In this document: piece by piece, positions 37,787-46,595 of the stretch
How the letters are laid out: every line of letters starts with the position of its first letter
Numbering within the stretch: position 1 is the first letter of the stretch
Assembly: GCA_963739645.1 (NCBI GenBank)
Contig: CAVUBM010000079.1
Span: forward strand, 1 to 64,000
From: JASHPR01 sp963739645
GTDB lineage: Bacteria; Actinomycetota; Actinomycetes; Streptosporangiales; Streptosporangiaceae
Length of the DNA stretch: 64,000 nt
Direction of reading: 5' to 3'
Position numbers and translations under genes: made by a program
Notes under the pieces: generated by a model
Database searches by the model: none
Seen by the model: the letters and a program-made list of their open reading frames with translations, nothing else
Told to the model about the DNA's origin: nothing

Positions 37787-40512
37787 CCACGGCGCCGCCG
37801 CCCGGCGGCCCGGCCGGGCGGGCCATGCCGCGCCAGCTCTGGACCGTGGCCTGCGGCACCGGAGCCGCGGCCAGCGTCGGGCTGGCCCTGCTCGTCCTCG
37901 GCACCGTGTTCATCTCCCTGGCCATCCCCCGCGCCAGCCAGGGCCTGCGGACCGACGCGCTGCGGCGGACCGTCGCCAGGCAGCCGGCCGCGTCCACGGC
38001 GGTCCTCGGCAGCCTCGCCTACCAGACCTTCGACGTCGGATTCCTCGGCCGCCCGTTTGGCGCGGCCCAGCTCGCCGCGTCTCCCGGCGAGCTCACCGGC
38101 AACCTGGCCCGGCAGGGGCTCCCGGCCGTGGCGTCCTCGGCGTGGGTCGGCCTGACCTCCGGCTACGCCGTGGTCAGCGGCGCGGCGCCGCGAGCCGCGC
38201 CTAGTGGGGTCCCGCCGCGCCTGAAGATCGTTTACCGCGACCAGCTGGCCCGTTACAGCCGCCTGATCTCGGGGCGGCTCCCGGTCCTCGGCCCGGCGTT
38301 CAACGGCCGGATTGTCCTGCAGGTGGCGGTCACCCCGGCCACCGCGGCCAGGTTCGGACTCAGGCCGGGCTCGCAGCTCAGCTACGGACCGGGCATCATC
38401 CTGGTGGTCACCGGCATCATCCGGCCCGCCGCGCCGGAATCCGCCTTCTGGACCGCCGACTCCATCGTCGCGACGCCGGAGGAGGAGACGAGCCCGCTGC
38501 CGGCGCTGACGAGGTACTGGATCGGCGCCGCCTTCATCGGCCCGGCCGAGGTCCCGCTGCTGCAGACCAGCGTCCCGGCCGGGTCGCTTCAGGTGTCCTG
38601 GGCGGTTCCGCTGTCCACGGCGCGCCTCACCGCGGGCGAGGCCCCGGTCATGGCCGCCCGGCTGAGCGCCGCGGTCAGCACCGCCGGCACCCTGATCACC
38701 AGCACCAACAAGGTCCCGACCGATGTCCTGCTCAGCTCCGGACTGCTGGGGGTCCTCGCCGCCTTCTCCGCCGAGGACCACGCCACCGGCAGCGTACTCA
38801 GCCTGCTGTTCGTGAGCCTGGCCGTCATCGGGATCGTGACCGTCCTGCTCGGCGGCGGCCTGGTCGCGGCCCGGCGCCGCGCCGAGTTCGCGCTGCTGCG
38901 GGCGCGCGGCGCGTCCCTGCGGCAGATGGCCGCGCTGGCGCTGGCGGCCGCCGCCCTGCTCGCGCTGCCTGCGGCCGTGGCCGGCGGGCTGCTCGGCATC
39001 CTGGTGACGCCGGGCAGCGCGGCTCCCGCCGCCTGGTGGCTCGCCGGGTGCACCCTCGCCGCGGCGCTGGCCGGGCTGCCGGTCATCGCCGTCGGCCTGC
39101 AGCGCGGCGCCGGCCGGCGCCAGGCCCGGGGCACCGGTCCGCGGCGGGGTGCGCCCGCCCGGCGCCTGGTGGCCGAGGTGGCGCTGGCCGCGGTGGCGGC
39201 TGGCGGGATCATCGTGCTCCGGCGGCAGGGCCTGGCCGCGGGCAGCGTGAATGCGTATTCGAGCGCGGCGCCGGTGCTGGTGGCGATCCTGGCCGCGATC
39301 GTGGTCGTGCGCGGCTACCCGGTCGTGCTGCGGCTGGGGCTGCGGCTGGCCAGGAGCCGTCCCGGGGTCAGCGCGCTGGTCGGGCTGGCCCGCGCCGCAC
39401 GGACCTCGGCGAGCGCCGTGGTGCCGGTGTTCGCGCTGGTCCTGGCGCTGGCCGTGGTCGCGTTCGGCACCATGCTCGGCGACGCCGTGCACCGCGGCCA
39501 GGTCGCCCAGTCCTGGCGCGAAGTCGGGGCCGACGCCGTGATCCAGGCCTCAGCCTCGCCCCGGCCGCTCACCCCGCGGGCCGCGCGCGACATCGCGGCG
39601 GCGGCCGGCCCGGTGCGCACCGCGACCGTGGCCGTCATCCCCGGGGCGCTGCGCCCCGGCCCGCGGGTGACCGTCGCGGTGCTGGACCCGTCCCGCTACG
39701 CGGCGCTCGTGGCGGACACGCCCGGGCCTGCCTTCACGGCCTCTGCCCTCGCCCGGCCCGCCGCGGGCTCCGGCCCGGTGCCGGTCCTGGCCACCGCGAC
39801 CGTGGCCGGGGTGCTGCCGGGCCACACCGTGGCGCTGCAGATCGGGACCAGGACGCTCACGGTCCGGCTGGCCGGGCCGGTACGCCGCGTTCCCGGGGCC
39901 GGGTCAGGTTCGCTGGTCGTTCTGCCCGCCTGGGCGCTGGGTACCGGCCAGCCGCGGCCCTCGGTCATGCTCATGGCCGGGCACGTCGACGGCCGCGCGC
40001 TGACGGCCGCGGTCCGGCGGGCGCTGCCCGGTGCGCCGGTCATGCTGCGCAGCGACGTCCTCGCCGCGCTGGCCAGCGCCCCGCTGCCGGACGCCGCGCA
40101 CAACGCGATTGCCGAGAGCGCCGCGGCGGCCGCCGTGTTCAGCGCGCTGATCGTGCTGATCTCGCTGCTCATGAGCGCGCCGTCCCGGGACATGACGCTG
40201 GCGCGGCTAGCCACCATGGGGCTCGGCCGGGGCCAGGCCCGGCGGCTGGTGCTGCTGGAGACGCTGCCGCTGGTGCTCGCCGCGACCGCGGGCGGTGTGG
40301 CCAGCGCGTGGGCGCTGGGCCCGCTGATCGCGCCGTCGATCAGCCTGTCGGCGCTCACCGGCTCCGGCGCCGGCGTTCCGGTGCGGATCGAGCCGCTGCC
40401 GCTGGCGGCCTGCGCCGCGGGCCTGGTGCTGCTGGCCGGGGGTGTCCTGGCCGCCCAGTTCGTGATCGCCGGGCGGCGCGGGGTGACCCGGGCGCTGCGG
40501 GTGGGTGACTGA
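37783..40512 (+). CDS. FtsX-like ABC permease (second subunit)
   Basis: 909 aa, intact. N-terminal TM (ASVGLALLVLGTVFISLAIP), a long extracytoplasmic region, TM block LLFVSLAVIGIVTVLLGGGL with FtsX motif RRRAEFALLRARGASLRQMA, and a C-terminal block VFSALIVLISLLMSAPSRDM followed by LARLATMGLGRGQARRLVLL. Starts with GTG overlapping the first permease's stop, with GGAGGCGTC as ribosome site. Forms a heterodimeric permease with the upstream gene; the two ATPases downstream complete the transporter. Substrate unknown. Confidence 0.88.
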   Translation: MTTAPPPGGPAGRAMPRQLWTVACGTGAAASVGLALLVLGTVFISLAIPRASQGLRTDALRRTVARQPAASTAVLGSLAYQTFDVGFLGRPFGAAQLAASPGELTGNLARQGLPAVASSAWVGLTSGYAVVSGAAPRAAPSGVPPRLKIVYRDQLARYSRLISGRLPVLGPAFNGRIVLQVAVTPATAARFGLRPGSQLSYGPGIILVVTGIIRPAAPESAFWTADSIVATPEEETSPLPALTRYWIGAAFIGPAEVPLLQTSVPAGSLQVSWAVPLSTARLTAGEAPVMAARLSAAVSTAGTLITSTNKVPTDVLLSSGLLGVLAAFSAEDHATGSVLSLLFVSLAVIGIVTVLLGGGLVAARRRAEFALLRARGASLRQMAALALAAAALLALPAAVAGGLLGILVTPGSAAPAAWWLAGCTLAAALAGLPVIAVGLQRGAGRRQARGTGPRRGAPARRLVAEVALAAVAAGGIIVLRRQGLAAGSVNAYSSAAPVLVAILAAIVVVRGYPVVLRLGLRLARSRPGVSALVGLARAARTSASAVVPVFALVLALAVVAFGTMLGDAVHRGQVAQSWREVGADAVIQASASPRPLTPRAARDIAAAAGPVRTATVAVIPGALRPGPRVTVAVLDPSRYAALVADTPGPAFTASALARPAAGSGPVPVLATATVAGVLPGHTVALQIGTRTLTVRLAGPVRRVPGAGSGSLVVLPAWALGTGQPRPSVMLMAGHVDGRALTAAVRRALPGAPVMLRSDVLAALASAPLPDAAHNAIAESAAAAAVFSALIVLISLLMSAPSRDMTLARLATMGLGRGQARRLVLLETLPLVLAATAGGVASAWALGPLIAPSISLSALTGSGAGVPVRIEPLPLAACAAGLVLLAGGVLAAQFVIAGRRGVTRALRVGD

Positions 40513-40533
40513 GACGAAGGGGAGGTGCCGCGG

Positions 40534-41512
40534 ATGACAAGCCAGGCGGCGGGCGGCACGGCCGCCCGGGACCCGGCCGGGATCGCCGAGCTCGACGCGG
40601 AGCGGCGGCGTGACCGGACCGTGTACGGCGAGGGCGCGCTGGTCGTCTGTGACCGGGTGGTCCGCATCTACGCCGGGGACGGGATCGAGGTTCAGGCCCT
40701 GCAAGGGCTCGACCTGCTGGTCGCCGCGGGGGAGCTGACCGCGATCATCGGGGCCTCGGGCAGCGGCAAGTCCACCCTCATGAACATCCTCGCCGGGCTG
40801 GACACGCCCACGGCGGGCGCGGTGCGGGTGGCCGGCCATGATCTCGGCGCGATGACCGGCCGGGAGCGGCTTGCCTACCGCCGCAGCGTGGTCGGGTTCA
40901 TCTGGCAGCAGACCGCCCGCAACCTGCTGCCGTACCTGACCGGGCGGCAGAACGTGCTGCTGCCGATGCGCCTGAGCGGCACGGGCCGCCGGGACCGCGA
41001 GCAGCGGGCGGATGAGCTGCTCGGCGCGCTCGGGGTGGCCGGCTGCGCCGGCCGGGTCCCGGAACGCATGTCCGGCGGCGAGCAGCAGCGCACGGCGATC
41101 GCCACCGCGCTGGCGAACGGGCCGCGGCTGCTGCTCGCCGACGAGCCCACGGGCGAGCTGGACACCGCCAGCACGCCACGACGTCTTCGCCGCGCTGGAG
41201 ACGGCCAACACCGAACTCGGCGCGACCGTGCTCGTGGTGACGCATGACCCGGCGGTGTCCGAGCAGGTCCGGCGCACGGTCGCGATCCGCGACGGCCGGA
41301 CCAGCTCGGAGACGCTGCGCCACGACGCGCTGGACGACCGCGGCGATGCCGGGCAGGTCGCGGTGGAGTACGCGGTGCTCGACCGGGCCGGCCGGGTGCA
41401 GCTGCCCCGCGAGATGGTCGGCCGGCTCGGCATGCGGGACCGGGTCCGGCTGGAGGAGGAACCCGACCACATCGCCGTGTGGCCGGACCGGCCGACCGCG
41501 GGGGAGGGCTGA
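40534..41512 (+). pseudogene. ABC ATPase (MacB/LolD type) with AbrB-like tail, one frame break
   Basis: ATPase for the FtsX permeases. Walker A GASGSGKST, Q-loop-like VGFIWQQTARNLLPYL, signature MSGGEQQRTAIA and Walker B RLLLADEPTGELDTA. A frame break near 41172 separates the rest: HDVFAALETANTELGATVLV VTHD (H-loop). One base restores about 325 aa. After the ATPase domain comes YAVLDRAGRVQLPREMVGRL then GMRDRVRLEEEPDHIAVWP, which looks like a swapped-hairpin AbrB/MazE-type domain, unusual on an ABC protein. GGGGAG precedes ATG 40534. Confidence 0.8.
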
Positions 41513-42249
41513 GGCGGCCGGCGTTCCTGCGGCGGTGCCGTCCCGCCGCTCCCCTGGTCGAGGTGCGCGACGTGACGCGCACCTTCGGCCACGGGGACAC
41601 CGCGGTGCACGCGCTGCGCGGGGTCTCGTTCACCGTGGGCACGGGTCAGGTCGTGGCGGTGCGCGGCCGGTCCGGCAGCGGCAAGACCACGCTGCTCAAC
41701 ATCGTCGGTGGCCTGGACGACCCGACCCAGGGCACGGTCCTGGTCGCCGGGCTACGACGTCACCGCGATGGCCGAGCGCGAGCGGCTGCGGCTGCGGCGG
41801 TCGGTCGTCGCGTTCATCTTCCAGTCGTTCGGCCTCATCCCGACGCTGTCCGCGGCGGAGAACGTCGGCATCCCGCTGCGCATCACCGGGACCGAGCCGC
41901 AGTCCCGCGACGAGCGGGTCCGGATGCTGCTCAGCGTCGTCGGCCTGGCCGAGCGCGCGAACCAGCGCCCGAACGAGCTGTCCGGCGGCGAGCAGCAAAG
42001 GGTGGCCATCGCCCGGGCGCTGGCCGGCGGCCAGCGCTGCTGATCGCCGACGAGCCCACCGGACAGCTGGACTCGGAGACCGGGCTGCAGATCATGCGGC
42101 TGCTCCGCGCCGTGGTGCGGTCCGAGGGCATCACCGCGCTGGTCGCCACCCACGACGCCGGGCTCGTCGACCTCGCCGACGAGGTGCTGACGCTGGAGGA
42201 CGGGCGGCTCGGCCCGGACGCGGCGGCCGGTCAGGCGTCCAGGAAGTAG
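41479..42249 (+). pseudogene. Second ABC ATPase (MacB/LolD type), two frame breaks
   Basis: Companion ATPase. Frame one: LVEVRDVTRTFGHGDTAVHA, Walker A GRSGSGKTTLL, then a break near 41750. The second frame holds RSVVAFIFQSFGLIPTLSAA (Q-loop) and signature LSGGEQQRVAIARALAGG. Near 42032 it returns for Walker B LLIADEPTGQLDSETG and H-loop LVATHD. Two one-base corrections give about 240 aa. The GTG at 41479 is the first possible start. Its end overlaps the convergent cysteine synthase-like gene by 19 bases. Confidence 0.8.
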
Positions 42250-43169
42250 TCGTTGATGTACTTCTCGCCCTCGTCGCAGAAGAACGTGACGATCGTGCGC
42301 AGGCCCGGCTCCCGTGCCCGCAGCTCGCGCGCGGCGACCAGGTGCGCGCCGGAACTCGGCCCGACGAACAGCCCGAACTCGCGGGCCATGCGGCGCATCT
42401 CGCTGATCGCCAGCTCGCTGTCCACCGCGGCGATCTCGTCGATCATGTCCCGGTGCCGGGCGAAGATGCCGGGCACGAAGCCGTCGGAGATCCCCTCGAT
42501 GAGATGCTTGCCGACCTCGCCGCACATCAGGATGCATGACTCGTTGGGCTCGACGGCCACCACCCGGCAGGCCGGGTTGTGCTCGCGGAAACACTGACCC
42601 ACGCCCACGATCGTGCCGCCGGTGCCGACCCCGCCGACCACGGCGTCGGGGACCACGCCGTCCGGCAGCTGGCCCAGGGTCTCCGGGCCGAGCCAGGTGC
42701 GGTTCTCCTCGACGTTCCACTCCGAGTCGAACTGCTGCGGCGCGAAGTACCCCGGCTCGTCGCCGAGTTCCCTGGCCTTGGCCAGCGCGTCGTTGACGTG
42801 GAAGTCGCCGAGCGTCATCACCTGGGCGCCGAAGGCCCGGGAGATGGCCAGCCGCTCCTGGCTCATGCCGTCCGGCATGACCACGAGCATCTTGTAGCCC
42901 TTGACCGCGGCGACCATGCTCATCGCGTTCCCGGTGTTGCCACTGCTGGCTTCCACGATCGTGTCACCGGGACGCAGCAGCCCTTCGCGCTCCGCGCGCT
43001 CGATCATGTACTTGGCGATCCGCGCCTTGATGGACCCGGACGGGTTCAGGTATTCCAGCTTGACCCAGATCCCGTCCACCATGATCAGCGGCGTATTGCC
43101 GATCGCGTCCAGGATCGTGCCTCCCGCCTGCGGGACCACGCCGGACTGCACCTCATCTGTGGCACTCAT
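42231..43169 (-). CDS. Cysteine synthase-like PLP enzyme
   Basis: 312 aa fold-type II PLP enzyme. PLP Lys is in NPSGSIKARIAKYMIERAER, the substrate loop is EASSGNTGNAMSMVAAVKGY, the phosphate loop VGGVGTGGTIVGVG and C-terminal FVGPSSGAHLVAARE. Cysteine synthases and cystathionine beta-synthases share these; the usual PTGSVKDR is altered to PSGSIKAR, seen in CysM-like and specialised members. O-acetylserine or O-phosphoserine is a likely substrate. Divergent from a VOC gene 28 bases away. Confidence 0.87.
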   Translation of the reverse strand: MSATDEVQSGVVPQAGGTILDAIGNTPLIMVDGIWVKLEYLNPSGSIKARIAKYMIERAEREGLLRPGDTIVEASSGNTGNAMSMVAAVKGYKMLVVMPDGMSQERLAISRAFGAQVMTLGDFHVNDALAKARELGDEPGYFAPQQFDSEWNVEENRTWLGPETLGQLPDGVVPDAVVGGVGTGGTIVGVGQCFREHNPACRVVAVEPNESCILMCGEVGKHLIEGISDGFVPGIFARHRDMIDEIAAVDSELAISEMRRMAREFGLFVGPSSGAHLVAARELRAREPGLRTIVTFFCDEGEKYINDYFLDA

Positions 43170-43179
43170 GACTGCACAA

Positions 43180-43189
43180 TATGCGCATA
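43180..43189. promoter_or_regulatory. Palindrome TATGCGCATA between divergent starts
   Basis: Perfect 10-bp palindrome in the 28-base gap between the cysteine synthase-like gene and the VOC gene. It could be a shared operator; both genes would then have very short leaders. Confidence 0.25.
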
Positions 43190-43197
43190 CTTACGGC

Positions 43198-43590
43198 ATG
43201 CCTGTGCGACTTCACCACGTGGTCATCGACACGCATGATCTGCCCCGCCTGGCCCGGTTCTGGACGCAGGCGCTCGGCTGGAGAATCCTGTCCGAGCGGG
43301 AGCGCGAGATCGTCATCGGCCCCGACGAGGCCGCGCCCGTGGGCATCTGCTTCATGCCGGTGACTGGCGTAAAGGCCGTAAAAAACCGGGTCCACCTCGA
43401 CCTGACCACCAGCGCTGACGACCGCGAGGCGGAGATCGAGCGCCTGCTCGCGCTCGGCGCGGTCCGGGTCGACATCGGCCAGGCCGGCACCGAATCCTGG
43501 ACGGTCCTGGCCGACCCGGAAGGCAACGAGTTCTGCGTCGTGCGCCCGAAGAACACCGCTGACCGGCTGACGGCCCGGCCGTCCCGGTGA
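43198..43590 (+). CDS. VOC superfamily (glyoxalase-like) protein
   Basis: 130 aa, two beta-alpha-beta-beta-beta modules: MPVRLHHVVIDTHDLPRLAR FWTQALGW begins the first, VHLDLTTSADDREAEIERLL the second, ending SWTVLADPEGNEFCVV with the conserved Glu. His and Glu positions for a metal are present. Family includes glyoxalases, dioxygenases and resistance proteins; role unknown. Confidence 0.83.
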   Translation: MPVRLHHVVIDTHDLPRLARFWTQALGWRILSEREREIVIGPDEAAPVGICFMPVTGVKAVKNRVHLDLTTSADDREAEIERLLALGAVRVDIGQAGTESWTVLADPEGNEFCVVRPKNTADRLTARPSR

Positions 43591-43605
43591 GCCAGCCGGG
43601 CCGGG

Positions 43606-45036
43606 TCAGGCCGGCCCGCTGGCCGCCAGCGACGGCACCGCGTTCGCGCGCACCACCTGGGAGTAGAAGCTGGCGCTCGACTTGGGTATGCGGCGCTGGG
43701 TCTCGTAGTCGACGAACACGATGCCGAATCGCCGCTGGTAGCCCCAGCCCCACTCGAAGTTGTCCAGGAGGGACCAGACGAAGTCGCCGGCCAGCCGGGC
43801 CCCGTCCCTGGCGGCGCGCGCCGCGGCCTCCAGGTGCTGGTGCAGGTACCTGATCCGCTCCACGTCGTTCACCGCTCCCTCCGGGCTGATGTAGTCCTCG
43901 GCGGCGCAGCCGTTCTCGGTGATGTACAGCGGCAGCCCGGGCGCGTCCGCTGAGAGGCGCAGCAGCAGGTCGTAGAGCCCGTCGGGATCGACGACCCAGC
44001 CCATCGGGGTCCGGGGCCGCCCGGCCGGGCGGTACTCGACCACGCCGGGCAGCTCGCAGCGGGCCGGCTCCTCGCCGCGCCGCAGGTCGTCGCCGCTGCC
44101 CGCGCGCAGGTAGACCGGAGAGTAGTAGTTGACCCCGAGGAAGTCGATGGGCTGGCTGATCGTTTCCAGGTCGTCGTCGGCCACCAGCGGCTCGGGCGGC
44201 AGGAGCACCTCCCGGGCCAGGCTCGGGTACCGGCCGTGCAGCAGCGGGTCCAGGTAGAGGCCGTTCAGCTCGGCGTCCGTGGCCAGCCGGGCCTGCTCGA
44301 CGGCGTCGGAGTGGGTCCCGTCCGGCACCAGCACCGGGTGCAGGTCCAGGGTGATGCCGACCGGGGTGCCGGCGGGCAGCACGCTGCGCAGGGCCTGGGC
44401 CGCCAGCCCGTGGCCCACCAGCAGATGATGGGTGGCCGCGCGGGCGGCCTCGGGATCGCGCAACCCGGGGGCGTGCACGCCGGTGCGGTAGCCATGGTTC
44501 GCGACCACCTGCGGCTCATTCAGCGTTATCCAGCGCGCAGCCTGGCCACCGAGGGCCCCGGCCACGATCGTGGCGTAGTCGGCAAAGCGCTGGGCCGTGC
44601 TCCGTACCGCCCAGCCGCCCGCGTCCTGGAGCTCCTGCGGCAGGTCCCAGTGGTAGAGCGTGATCGTGGGCGCGATGCCGTGGCTGGCCAGCTCGTCGAG
44701 CAGGGCCCGGTAGTAGTCAAGCCCCTTCTGGTTCACCGCCCCCGTGCCGCCGGGCTGGACCCGCGGCCACGAGACCGAGAACCGGTAGGAGTTCAGCCCG
44801 AGCGACGCCATCAGGGCCACGTCCTCCCGGTACCGGTGGTAGGAATCGCAGGCGATGTCACCGGTGTCGCCCCGGGAGACCTTCCCCGGCAGACGGCTGA
44901 AGCTGTCCCAGATCGATGGGGTGCGGCCGTCGGCCCTCGCGGCCCCCTCGATCTGGTAGGCCGCCGTGGCCGCGCCCCAGGCGAAGCCCGGCGGGAAGGA
45001 CAGGGCGCCGTTGGGACTGGTTCCTGGGGTCGTCAT
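43606..45036 (-). CDS. GH1 beta-glucosidase
   Basis: 476 aa cytoplasmic glycoside hydrolase family 1 enzyme. FAWGAATAAYQIEGAARADG at the N-terminus, acid/base Glu in WITLNEPQVVANHGYRTG, FLGVNYYSPVY, and nucleophile Glu in LPLYITENGCAAEDY. It cleaves beta-glucosides such as cellobiose. AAGGAGAGCC precedes ATG 45036. Divergent from a LacI regulator, with two LacI operators between them, and next to an oligosaccharide-like importer. Confidence 0.94.
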   Translation of the reverse strand: MTTPGTSPNGALSFPPGFAWGAATAAYQIEGAARADGRTPSIWDSFSRLPGKVSRGDTGDIACDSYHRYREDVALMASLGLNSYRFSVSWPRVQPGGTGAVNQKGLDYYRALLDELASHGIAPTITLYHWDLPQELQDAGGWAVRSTAQRFADYATIVAGALGGQAARWITLNEPQVVANHGYRTGVHAPGLRDPEAARAATHHLLVGHGLAAQALRSVLPAGTPVGITLDLHPVLVPDGTHSDAVEQARLATDAELNGLYLDPLLHGRYPSLAREVLLPPEPLVADDDLETISQPIDFLGVNYYSPVYLRAGSGDDLRRGEEPARCELPGVVEYRPAGRPRTPMGWVVDPDGLYDLLLRLSADAPGLPLYITENGCAAEDYISPEGAVNDVERIRYLHQHLEAAARAARDGARLAGDFVWSLLDNFEWGWGYQRRFGIVFVDYETQRRIPKSSASFYSQVVRANAVPSLAASGPA

Positions 45037-45113
45037 CAGGCTCTCCTTGCGCGACGGGCCTCCGCGGTGCGTGCCGCTGAGGGCCTTGACGGCATCTGCG
45101 GCGAGTCTTAGTG

Positions 45114-45145
45114 TAAGCGCTTAGATCAGCCGATGTAAGCGGTTA
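45114..45145. promoter_or_regulatory. Two LacI-family operators
   Basis: TAAGCGCTTA (45114-45123) and TAAGCGGTTA (45136-45145), centres 22 bases (two turns) apart, both within GTAAGC..TTAGATC contexts. Perfect or near-perfect CG-centred palindromes typical of LacI repressors, in the promoter gap between the GH1 gene and the regulator. Confidence 0.75.
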
Positions 45146-45271
45146 GATCACGGATTTGGCACCTTCAGCCCCTCACGGAGATGGGCGCCATGGCACCACT
45201 GAACCGTGGCTGGCGTGCGGGTCCGGCATGAGCCAGACCGACCCGCCAGCACCCCCGCAGGACCGCCTGCA

Positions 45272-45438
45272 GGGGGTCGTTCCCCCGGGCCAGCCCGGCG
45301 CAGCCAGGGCCGGCCGCGACGGCCGGCCGGAGGCTGGCCCAGCCGCGACGGCCGGCCGGAGGCCGGCCATGAAGGGGGCAGGGGAGGCGGGCGGGGGGAC
45401 GCGGGGGGGTCCTGGGGGGTCGTCCCCCCCGGGCCAGC
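45272..45438 (+). repeat. G/C-rich repeats and hairpins in the LacI leader
   Basis: A hairpin unit (G5-6, TCGT(T), C5-7, GGGCCAGC) occurs at 45272-45294 and 45414-45438. Between them are two copies of GCGACGGCCGGCCGGAGGC (45316-45334, 45345-45363) and a run of G-tracts at 45373-45419 with G-quadruplex potential. Overlaps the start codon of the LacI gene. Confidence 0.65.
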
Positions 45439-46586
45439 ACAGCGTCACCCTGTATGACGTGGCCCGCGTGGCCGACGTGTCCACGGCGACCGTGTCCCGG
45501 GTGGTGCACGGCCAGGACAAGGTGCGCGACAGCACCAGGCAGCGGGTGCTGCGGGTCATCGAGCAGCTGGGCTACGTGCCCAACGACGCGGCCCAGAGCC
45601 TGTCCCGGCGGTACAAGAACGTGATCGGGCTGGTCTGCGTCGAGCACGTCGGCCTGGCCCCGCGGCAGTACGACATCGAGAGCACGAGCCTGCTGTTCTA
45701 CGACGAGGTGCTCCGCGGCGTGGAGGGGCGCATCCGCGACCGCAACTGGTCGCTGCTGATCACCTATCTCCGGGAGGCCAACGACCTCGACATCCCCCGG
45801 CTGCTGGCGCTGTCGGGCAAGGTCGACGGCCTGCTGATCGGGGAGGGCATTGTTCCCTCGGCGGTCGTGGCCCGGCTGGCCCGCCGGATGCCGGTCGTGG
45901 TCGTGGCCGGCGACCCGGAGGAGCGCGCGGCCGACGTGGTCACCGCCGACAACCGCGCGGGAGCGGCCGCGCTGGTGAGCCACCTGGTCGAAGACCACGG
46001 CAAGCGGCGGCTGTACCACGTCGACGGGCCGCCCACCGCTCCCGACGCGAAGGAGCGGCGGCTCGCGCTGCGGGACGTGCTGCAGGCTCATCCGGGCAGC
46101 CAGCTCATGGGCTCCTTCAACGGGCGCTTCAGCGTGCAGAGCGGCGAGGATGCCGGAGCGCAGCTGCTGGCCAGCCTCGGCGGCGCGCTCCCTGACGCGG
46201 TGGTCTGCGCCAACGACCAGATGGCCATCGGCGTGCTGCAGGCGTTCGGCCGGGCCGGCGTCCGGGTCCCCGAGGACCTGGCCGTGGTCGGCTTCGATGA
46301 CATCTTCCTCGGGGGCATCATCGACCCGACGCTCACCACGGTCCACCAGCCTATGCGCCTGCTCGGCGAGCGGTCGTGCGCCCGGCTGCTCGACCGCATC
46401 GCCCGCCCGGACCTGCCGCCCCGGGTGGAGCTGCTGCCGACCGAGCTGGTGCTGCGCCGGAGCTGCGGCTGCCCGCCGGGCGCGGCGGCCCGCAGCCCGG
46501 TCGAGCCGCTCACCGCTCATGGTCCCGACGCCTGGATCGCCGCGCCCCTGAAGCCCCGTCCCGCCCGCCCGTCCGCGCACAGCTAG
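45369..46586 (+). CDS. LacI-family transcriptional regulator
   Basis: About 405 aa. The DNA-binding domain VTLYDVARVADVSTATVSRV VHGQDKVR is preceded by a low-complexity Gly-rich stretch. The periplasmic-binding-like sensor domain follows: NVIGLVCVEHVGL, GKVDGLLIGEG, ALPDAVVCANDQMAIGVLQA and LAVVGFDDIFLGGIIDPTLT. ATG 45369 has GGAGG about 7 bases upstream; ATG 45228 is possible but without a ribosome site. Predicted repressor of the GH1 gene and the importer, released by a glucoside. Confidence 0.88.
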   Translation: MKGAGEAGGGTRGGPGGSSPPGQHSVTLYDVARVADVSTATVSRVVHGQDKVRDSTRQRVLRVIEQLGYVPNDAAQSLSRRYKNVIGLVCVEHVGLAPRQYDIESTSLLFYDEVLRGVEGRIRDRNWSLLITYLREANDLDIPRLLALSGKVDGLLIGEGIVPSAVVARLARRMPVVVVAGDPEERAADVVTADNRAGAAALVSHLVEDHGKRRLYHVDGPPTAPDAKERRLALRDVLQAHPGSQLMGSFNGRFSVQSGEDAGAQLLASLGGALPDAVVCANDQMAIGVLQAFGRAGVRVPEDLAVVGFDDIFLGGIIDPTLTTVHQPMRLLGERSCARLLDRIARPDLPPRVELLPTELVLRRSCGCPPGAAARSPVEPLTAHGPDAWIAAPLKPRPARPSAHS

Positions 46587-46595
46587 GAGCCGGTG

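Noticed and set aside
34516..40512. A single open frame of almost 2,000 codons covering the FtsX region
   Set aside because: Its middle part (about 35650-37780) is not protein-like; the real first permease continues in another frame there and the second starts at GTG 37783. High GC keeps stops rare.
45228..45368. Earlier ATG (45228) for the LacI protein
   Set aside because: No ribosome site and a low-complexity repeat-encoded extension; ATG 45369 with GGAGG is better.
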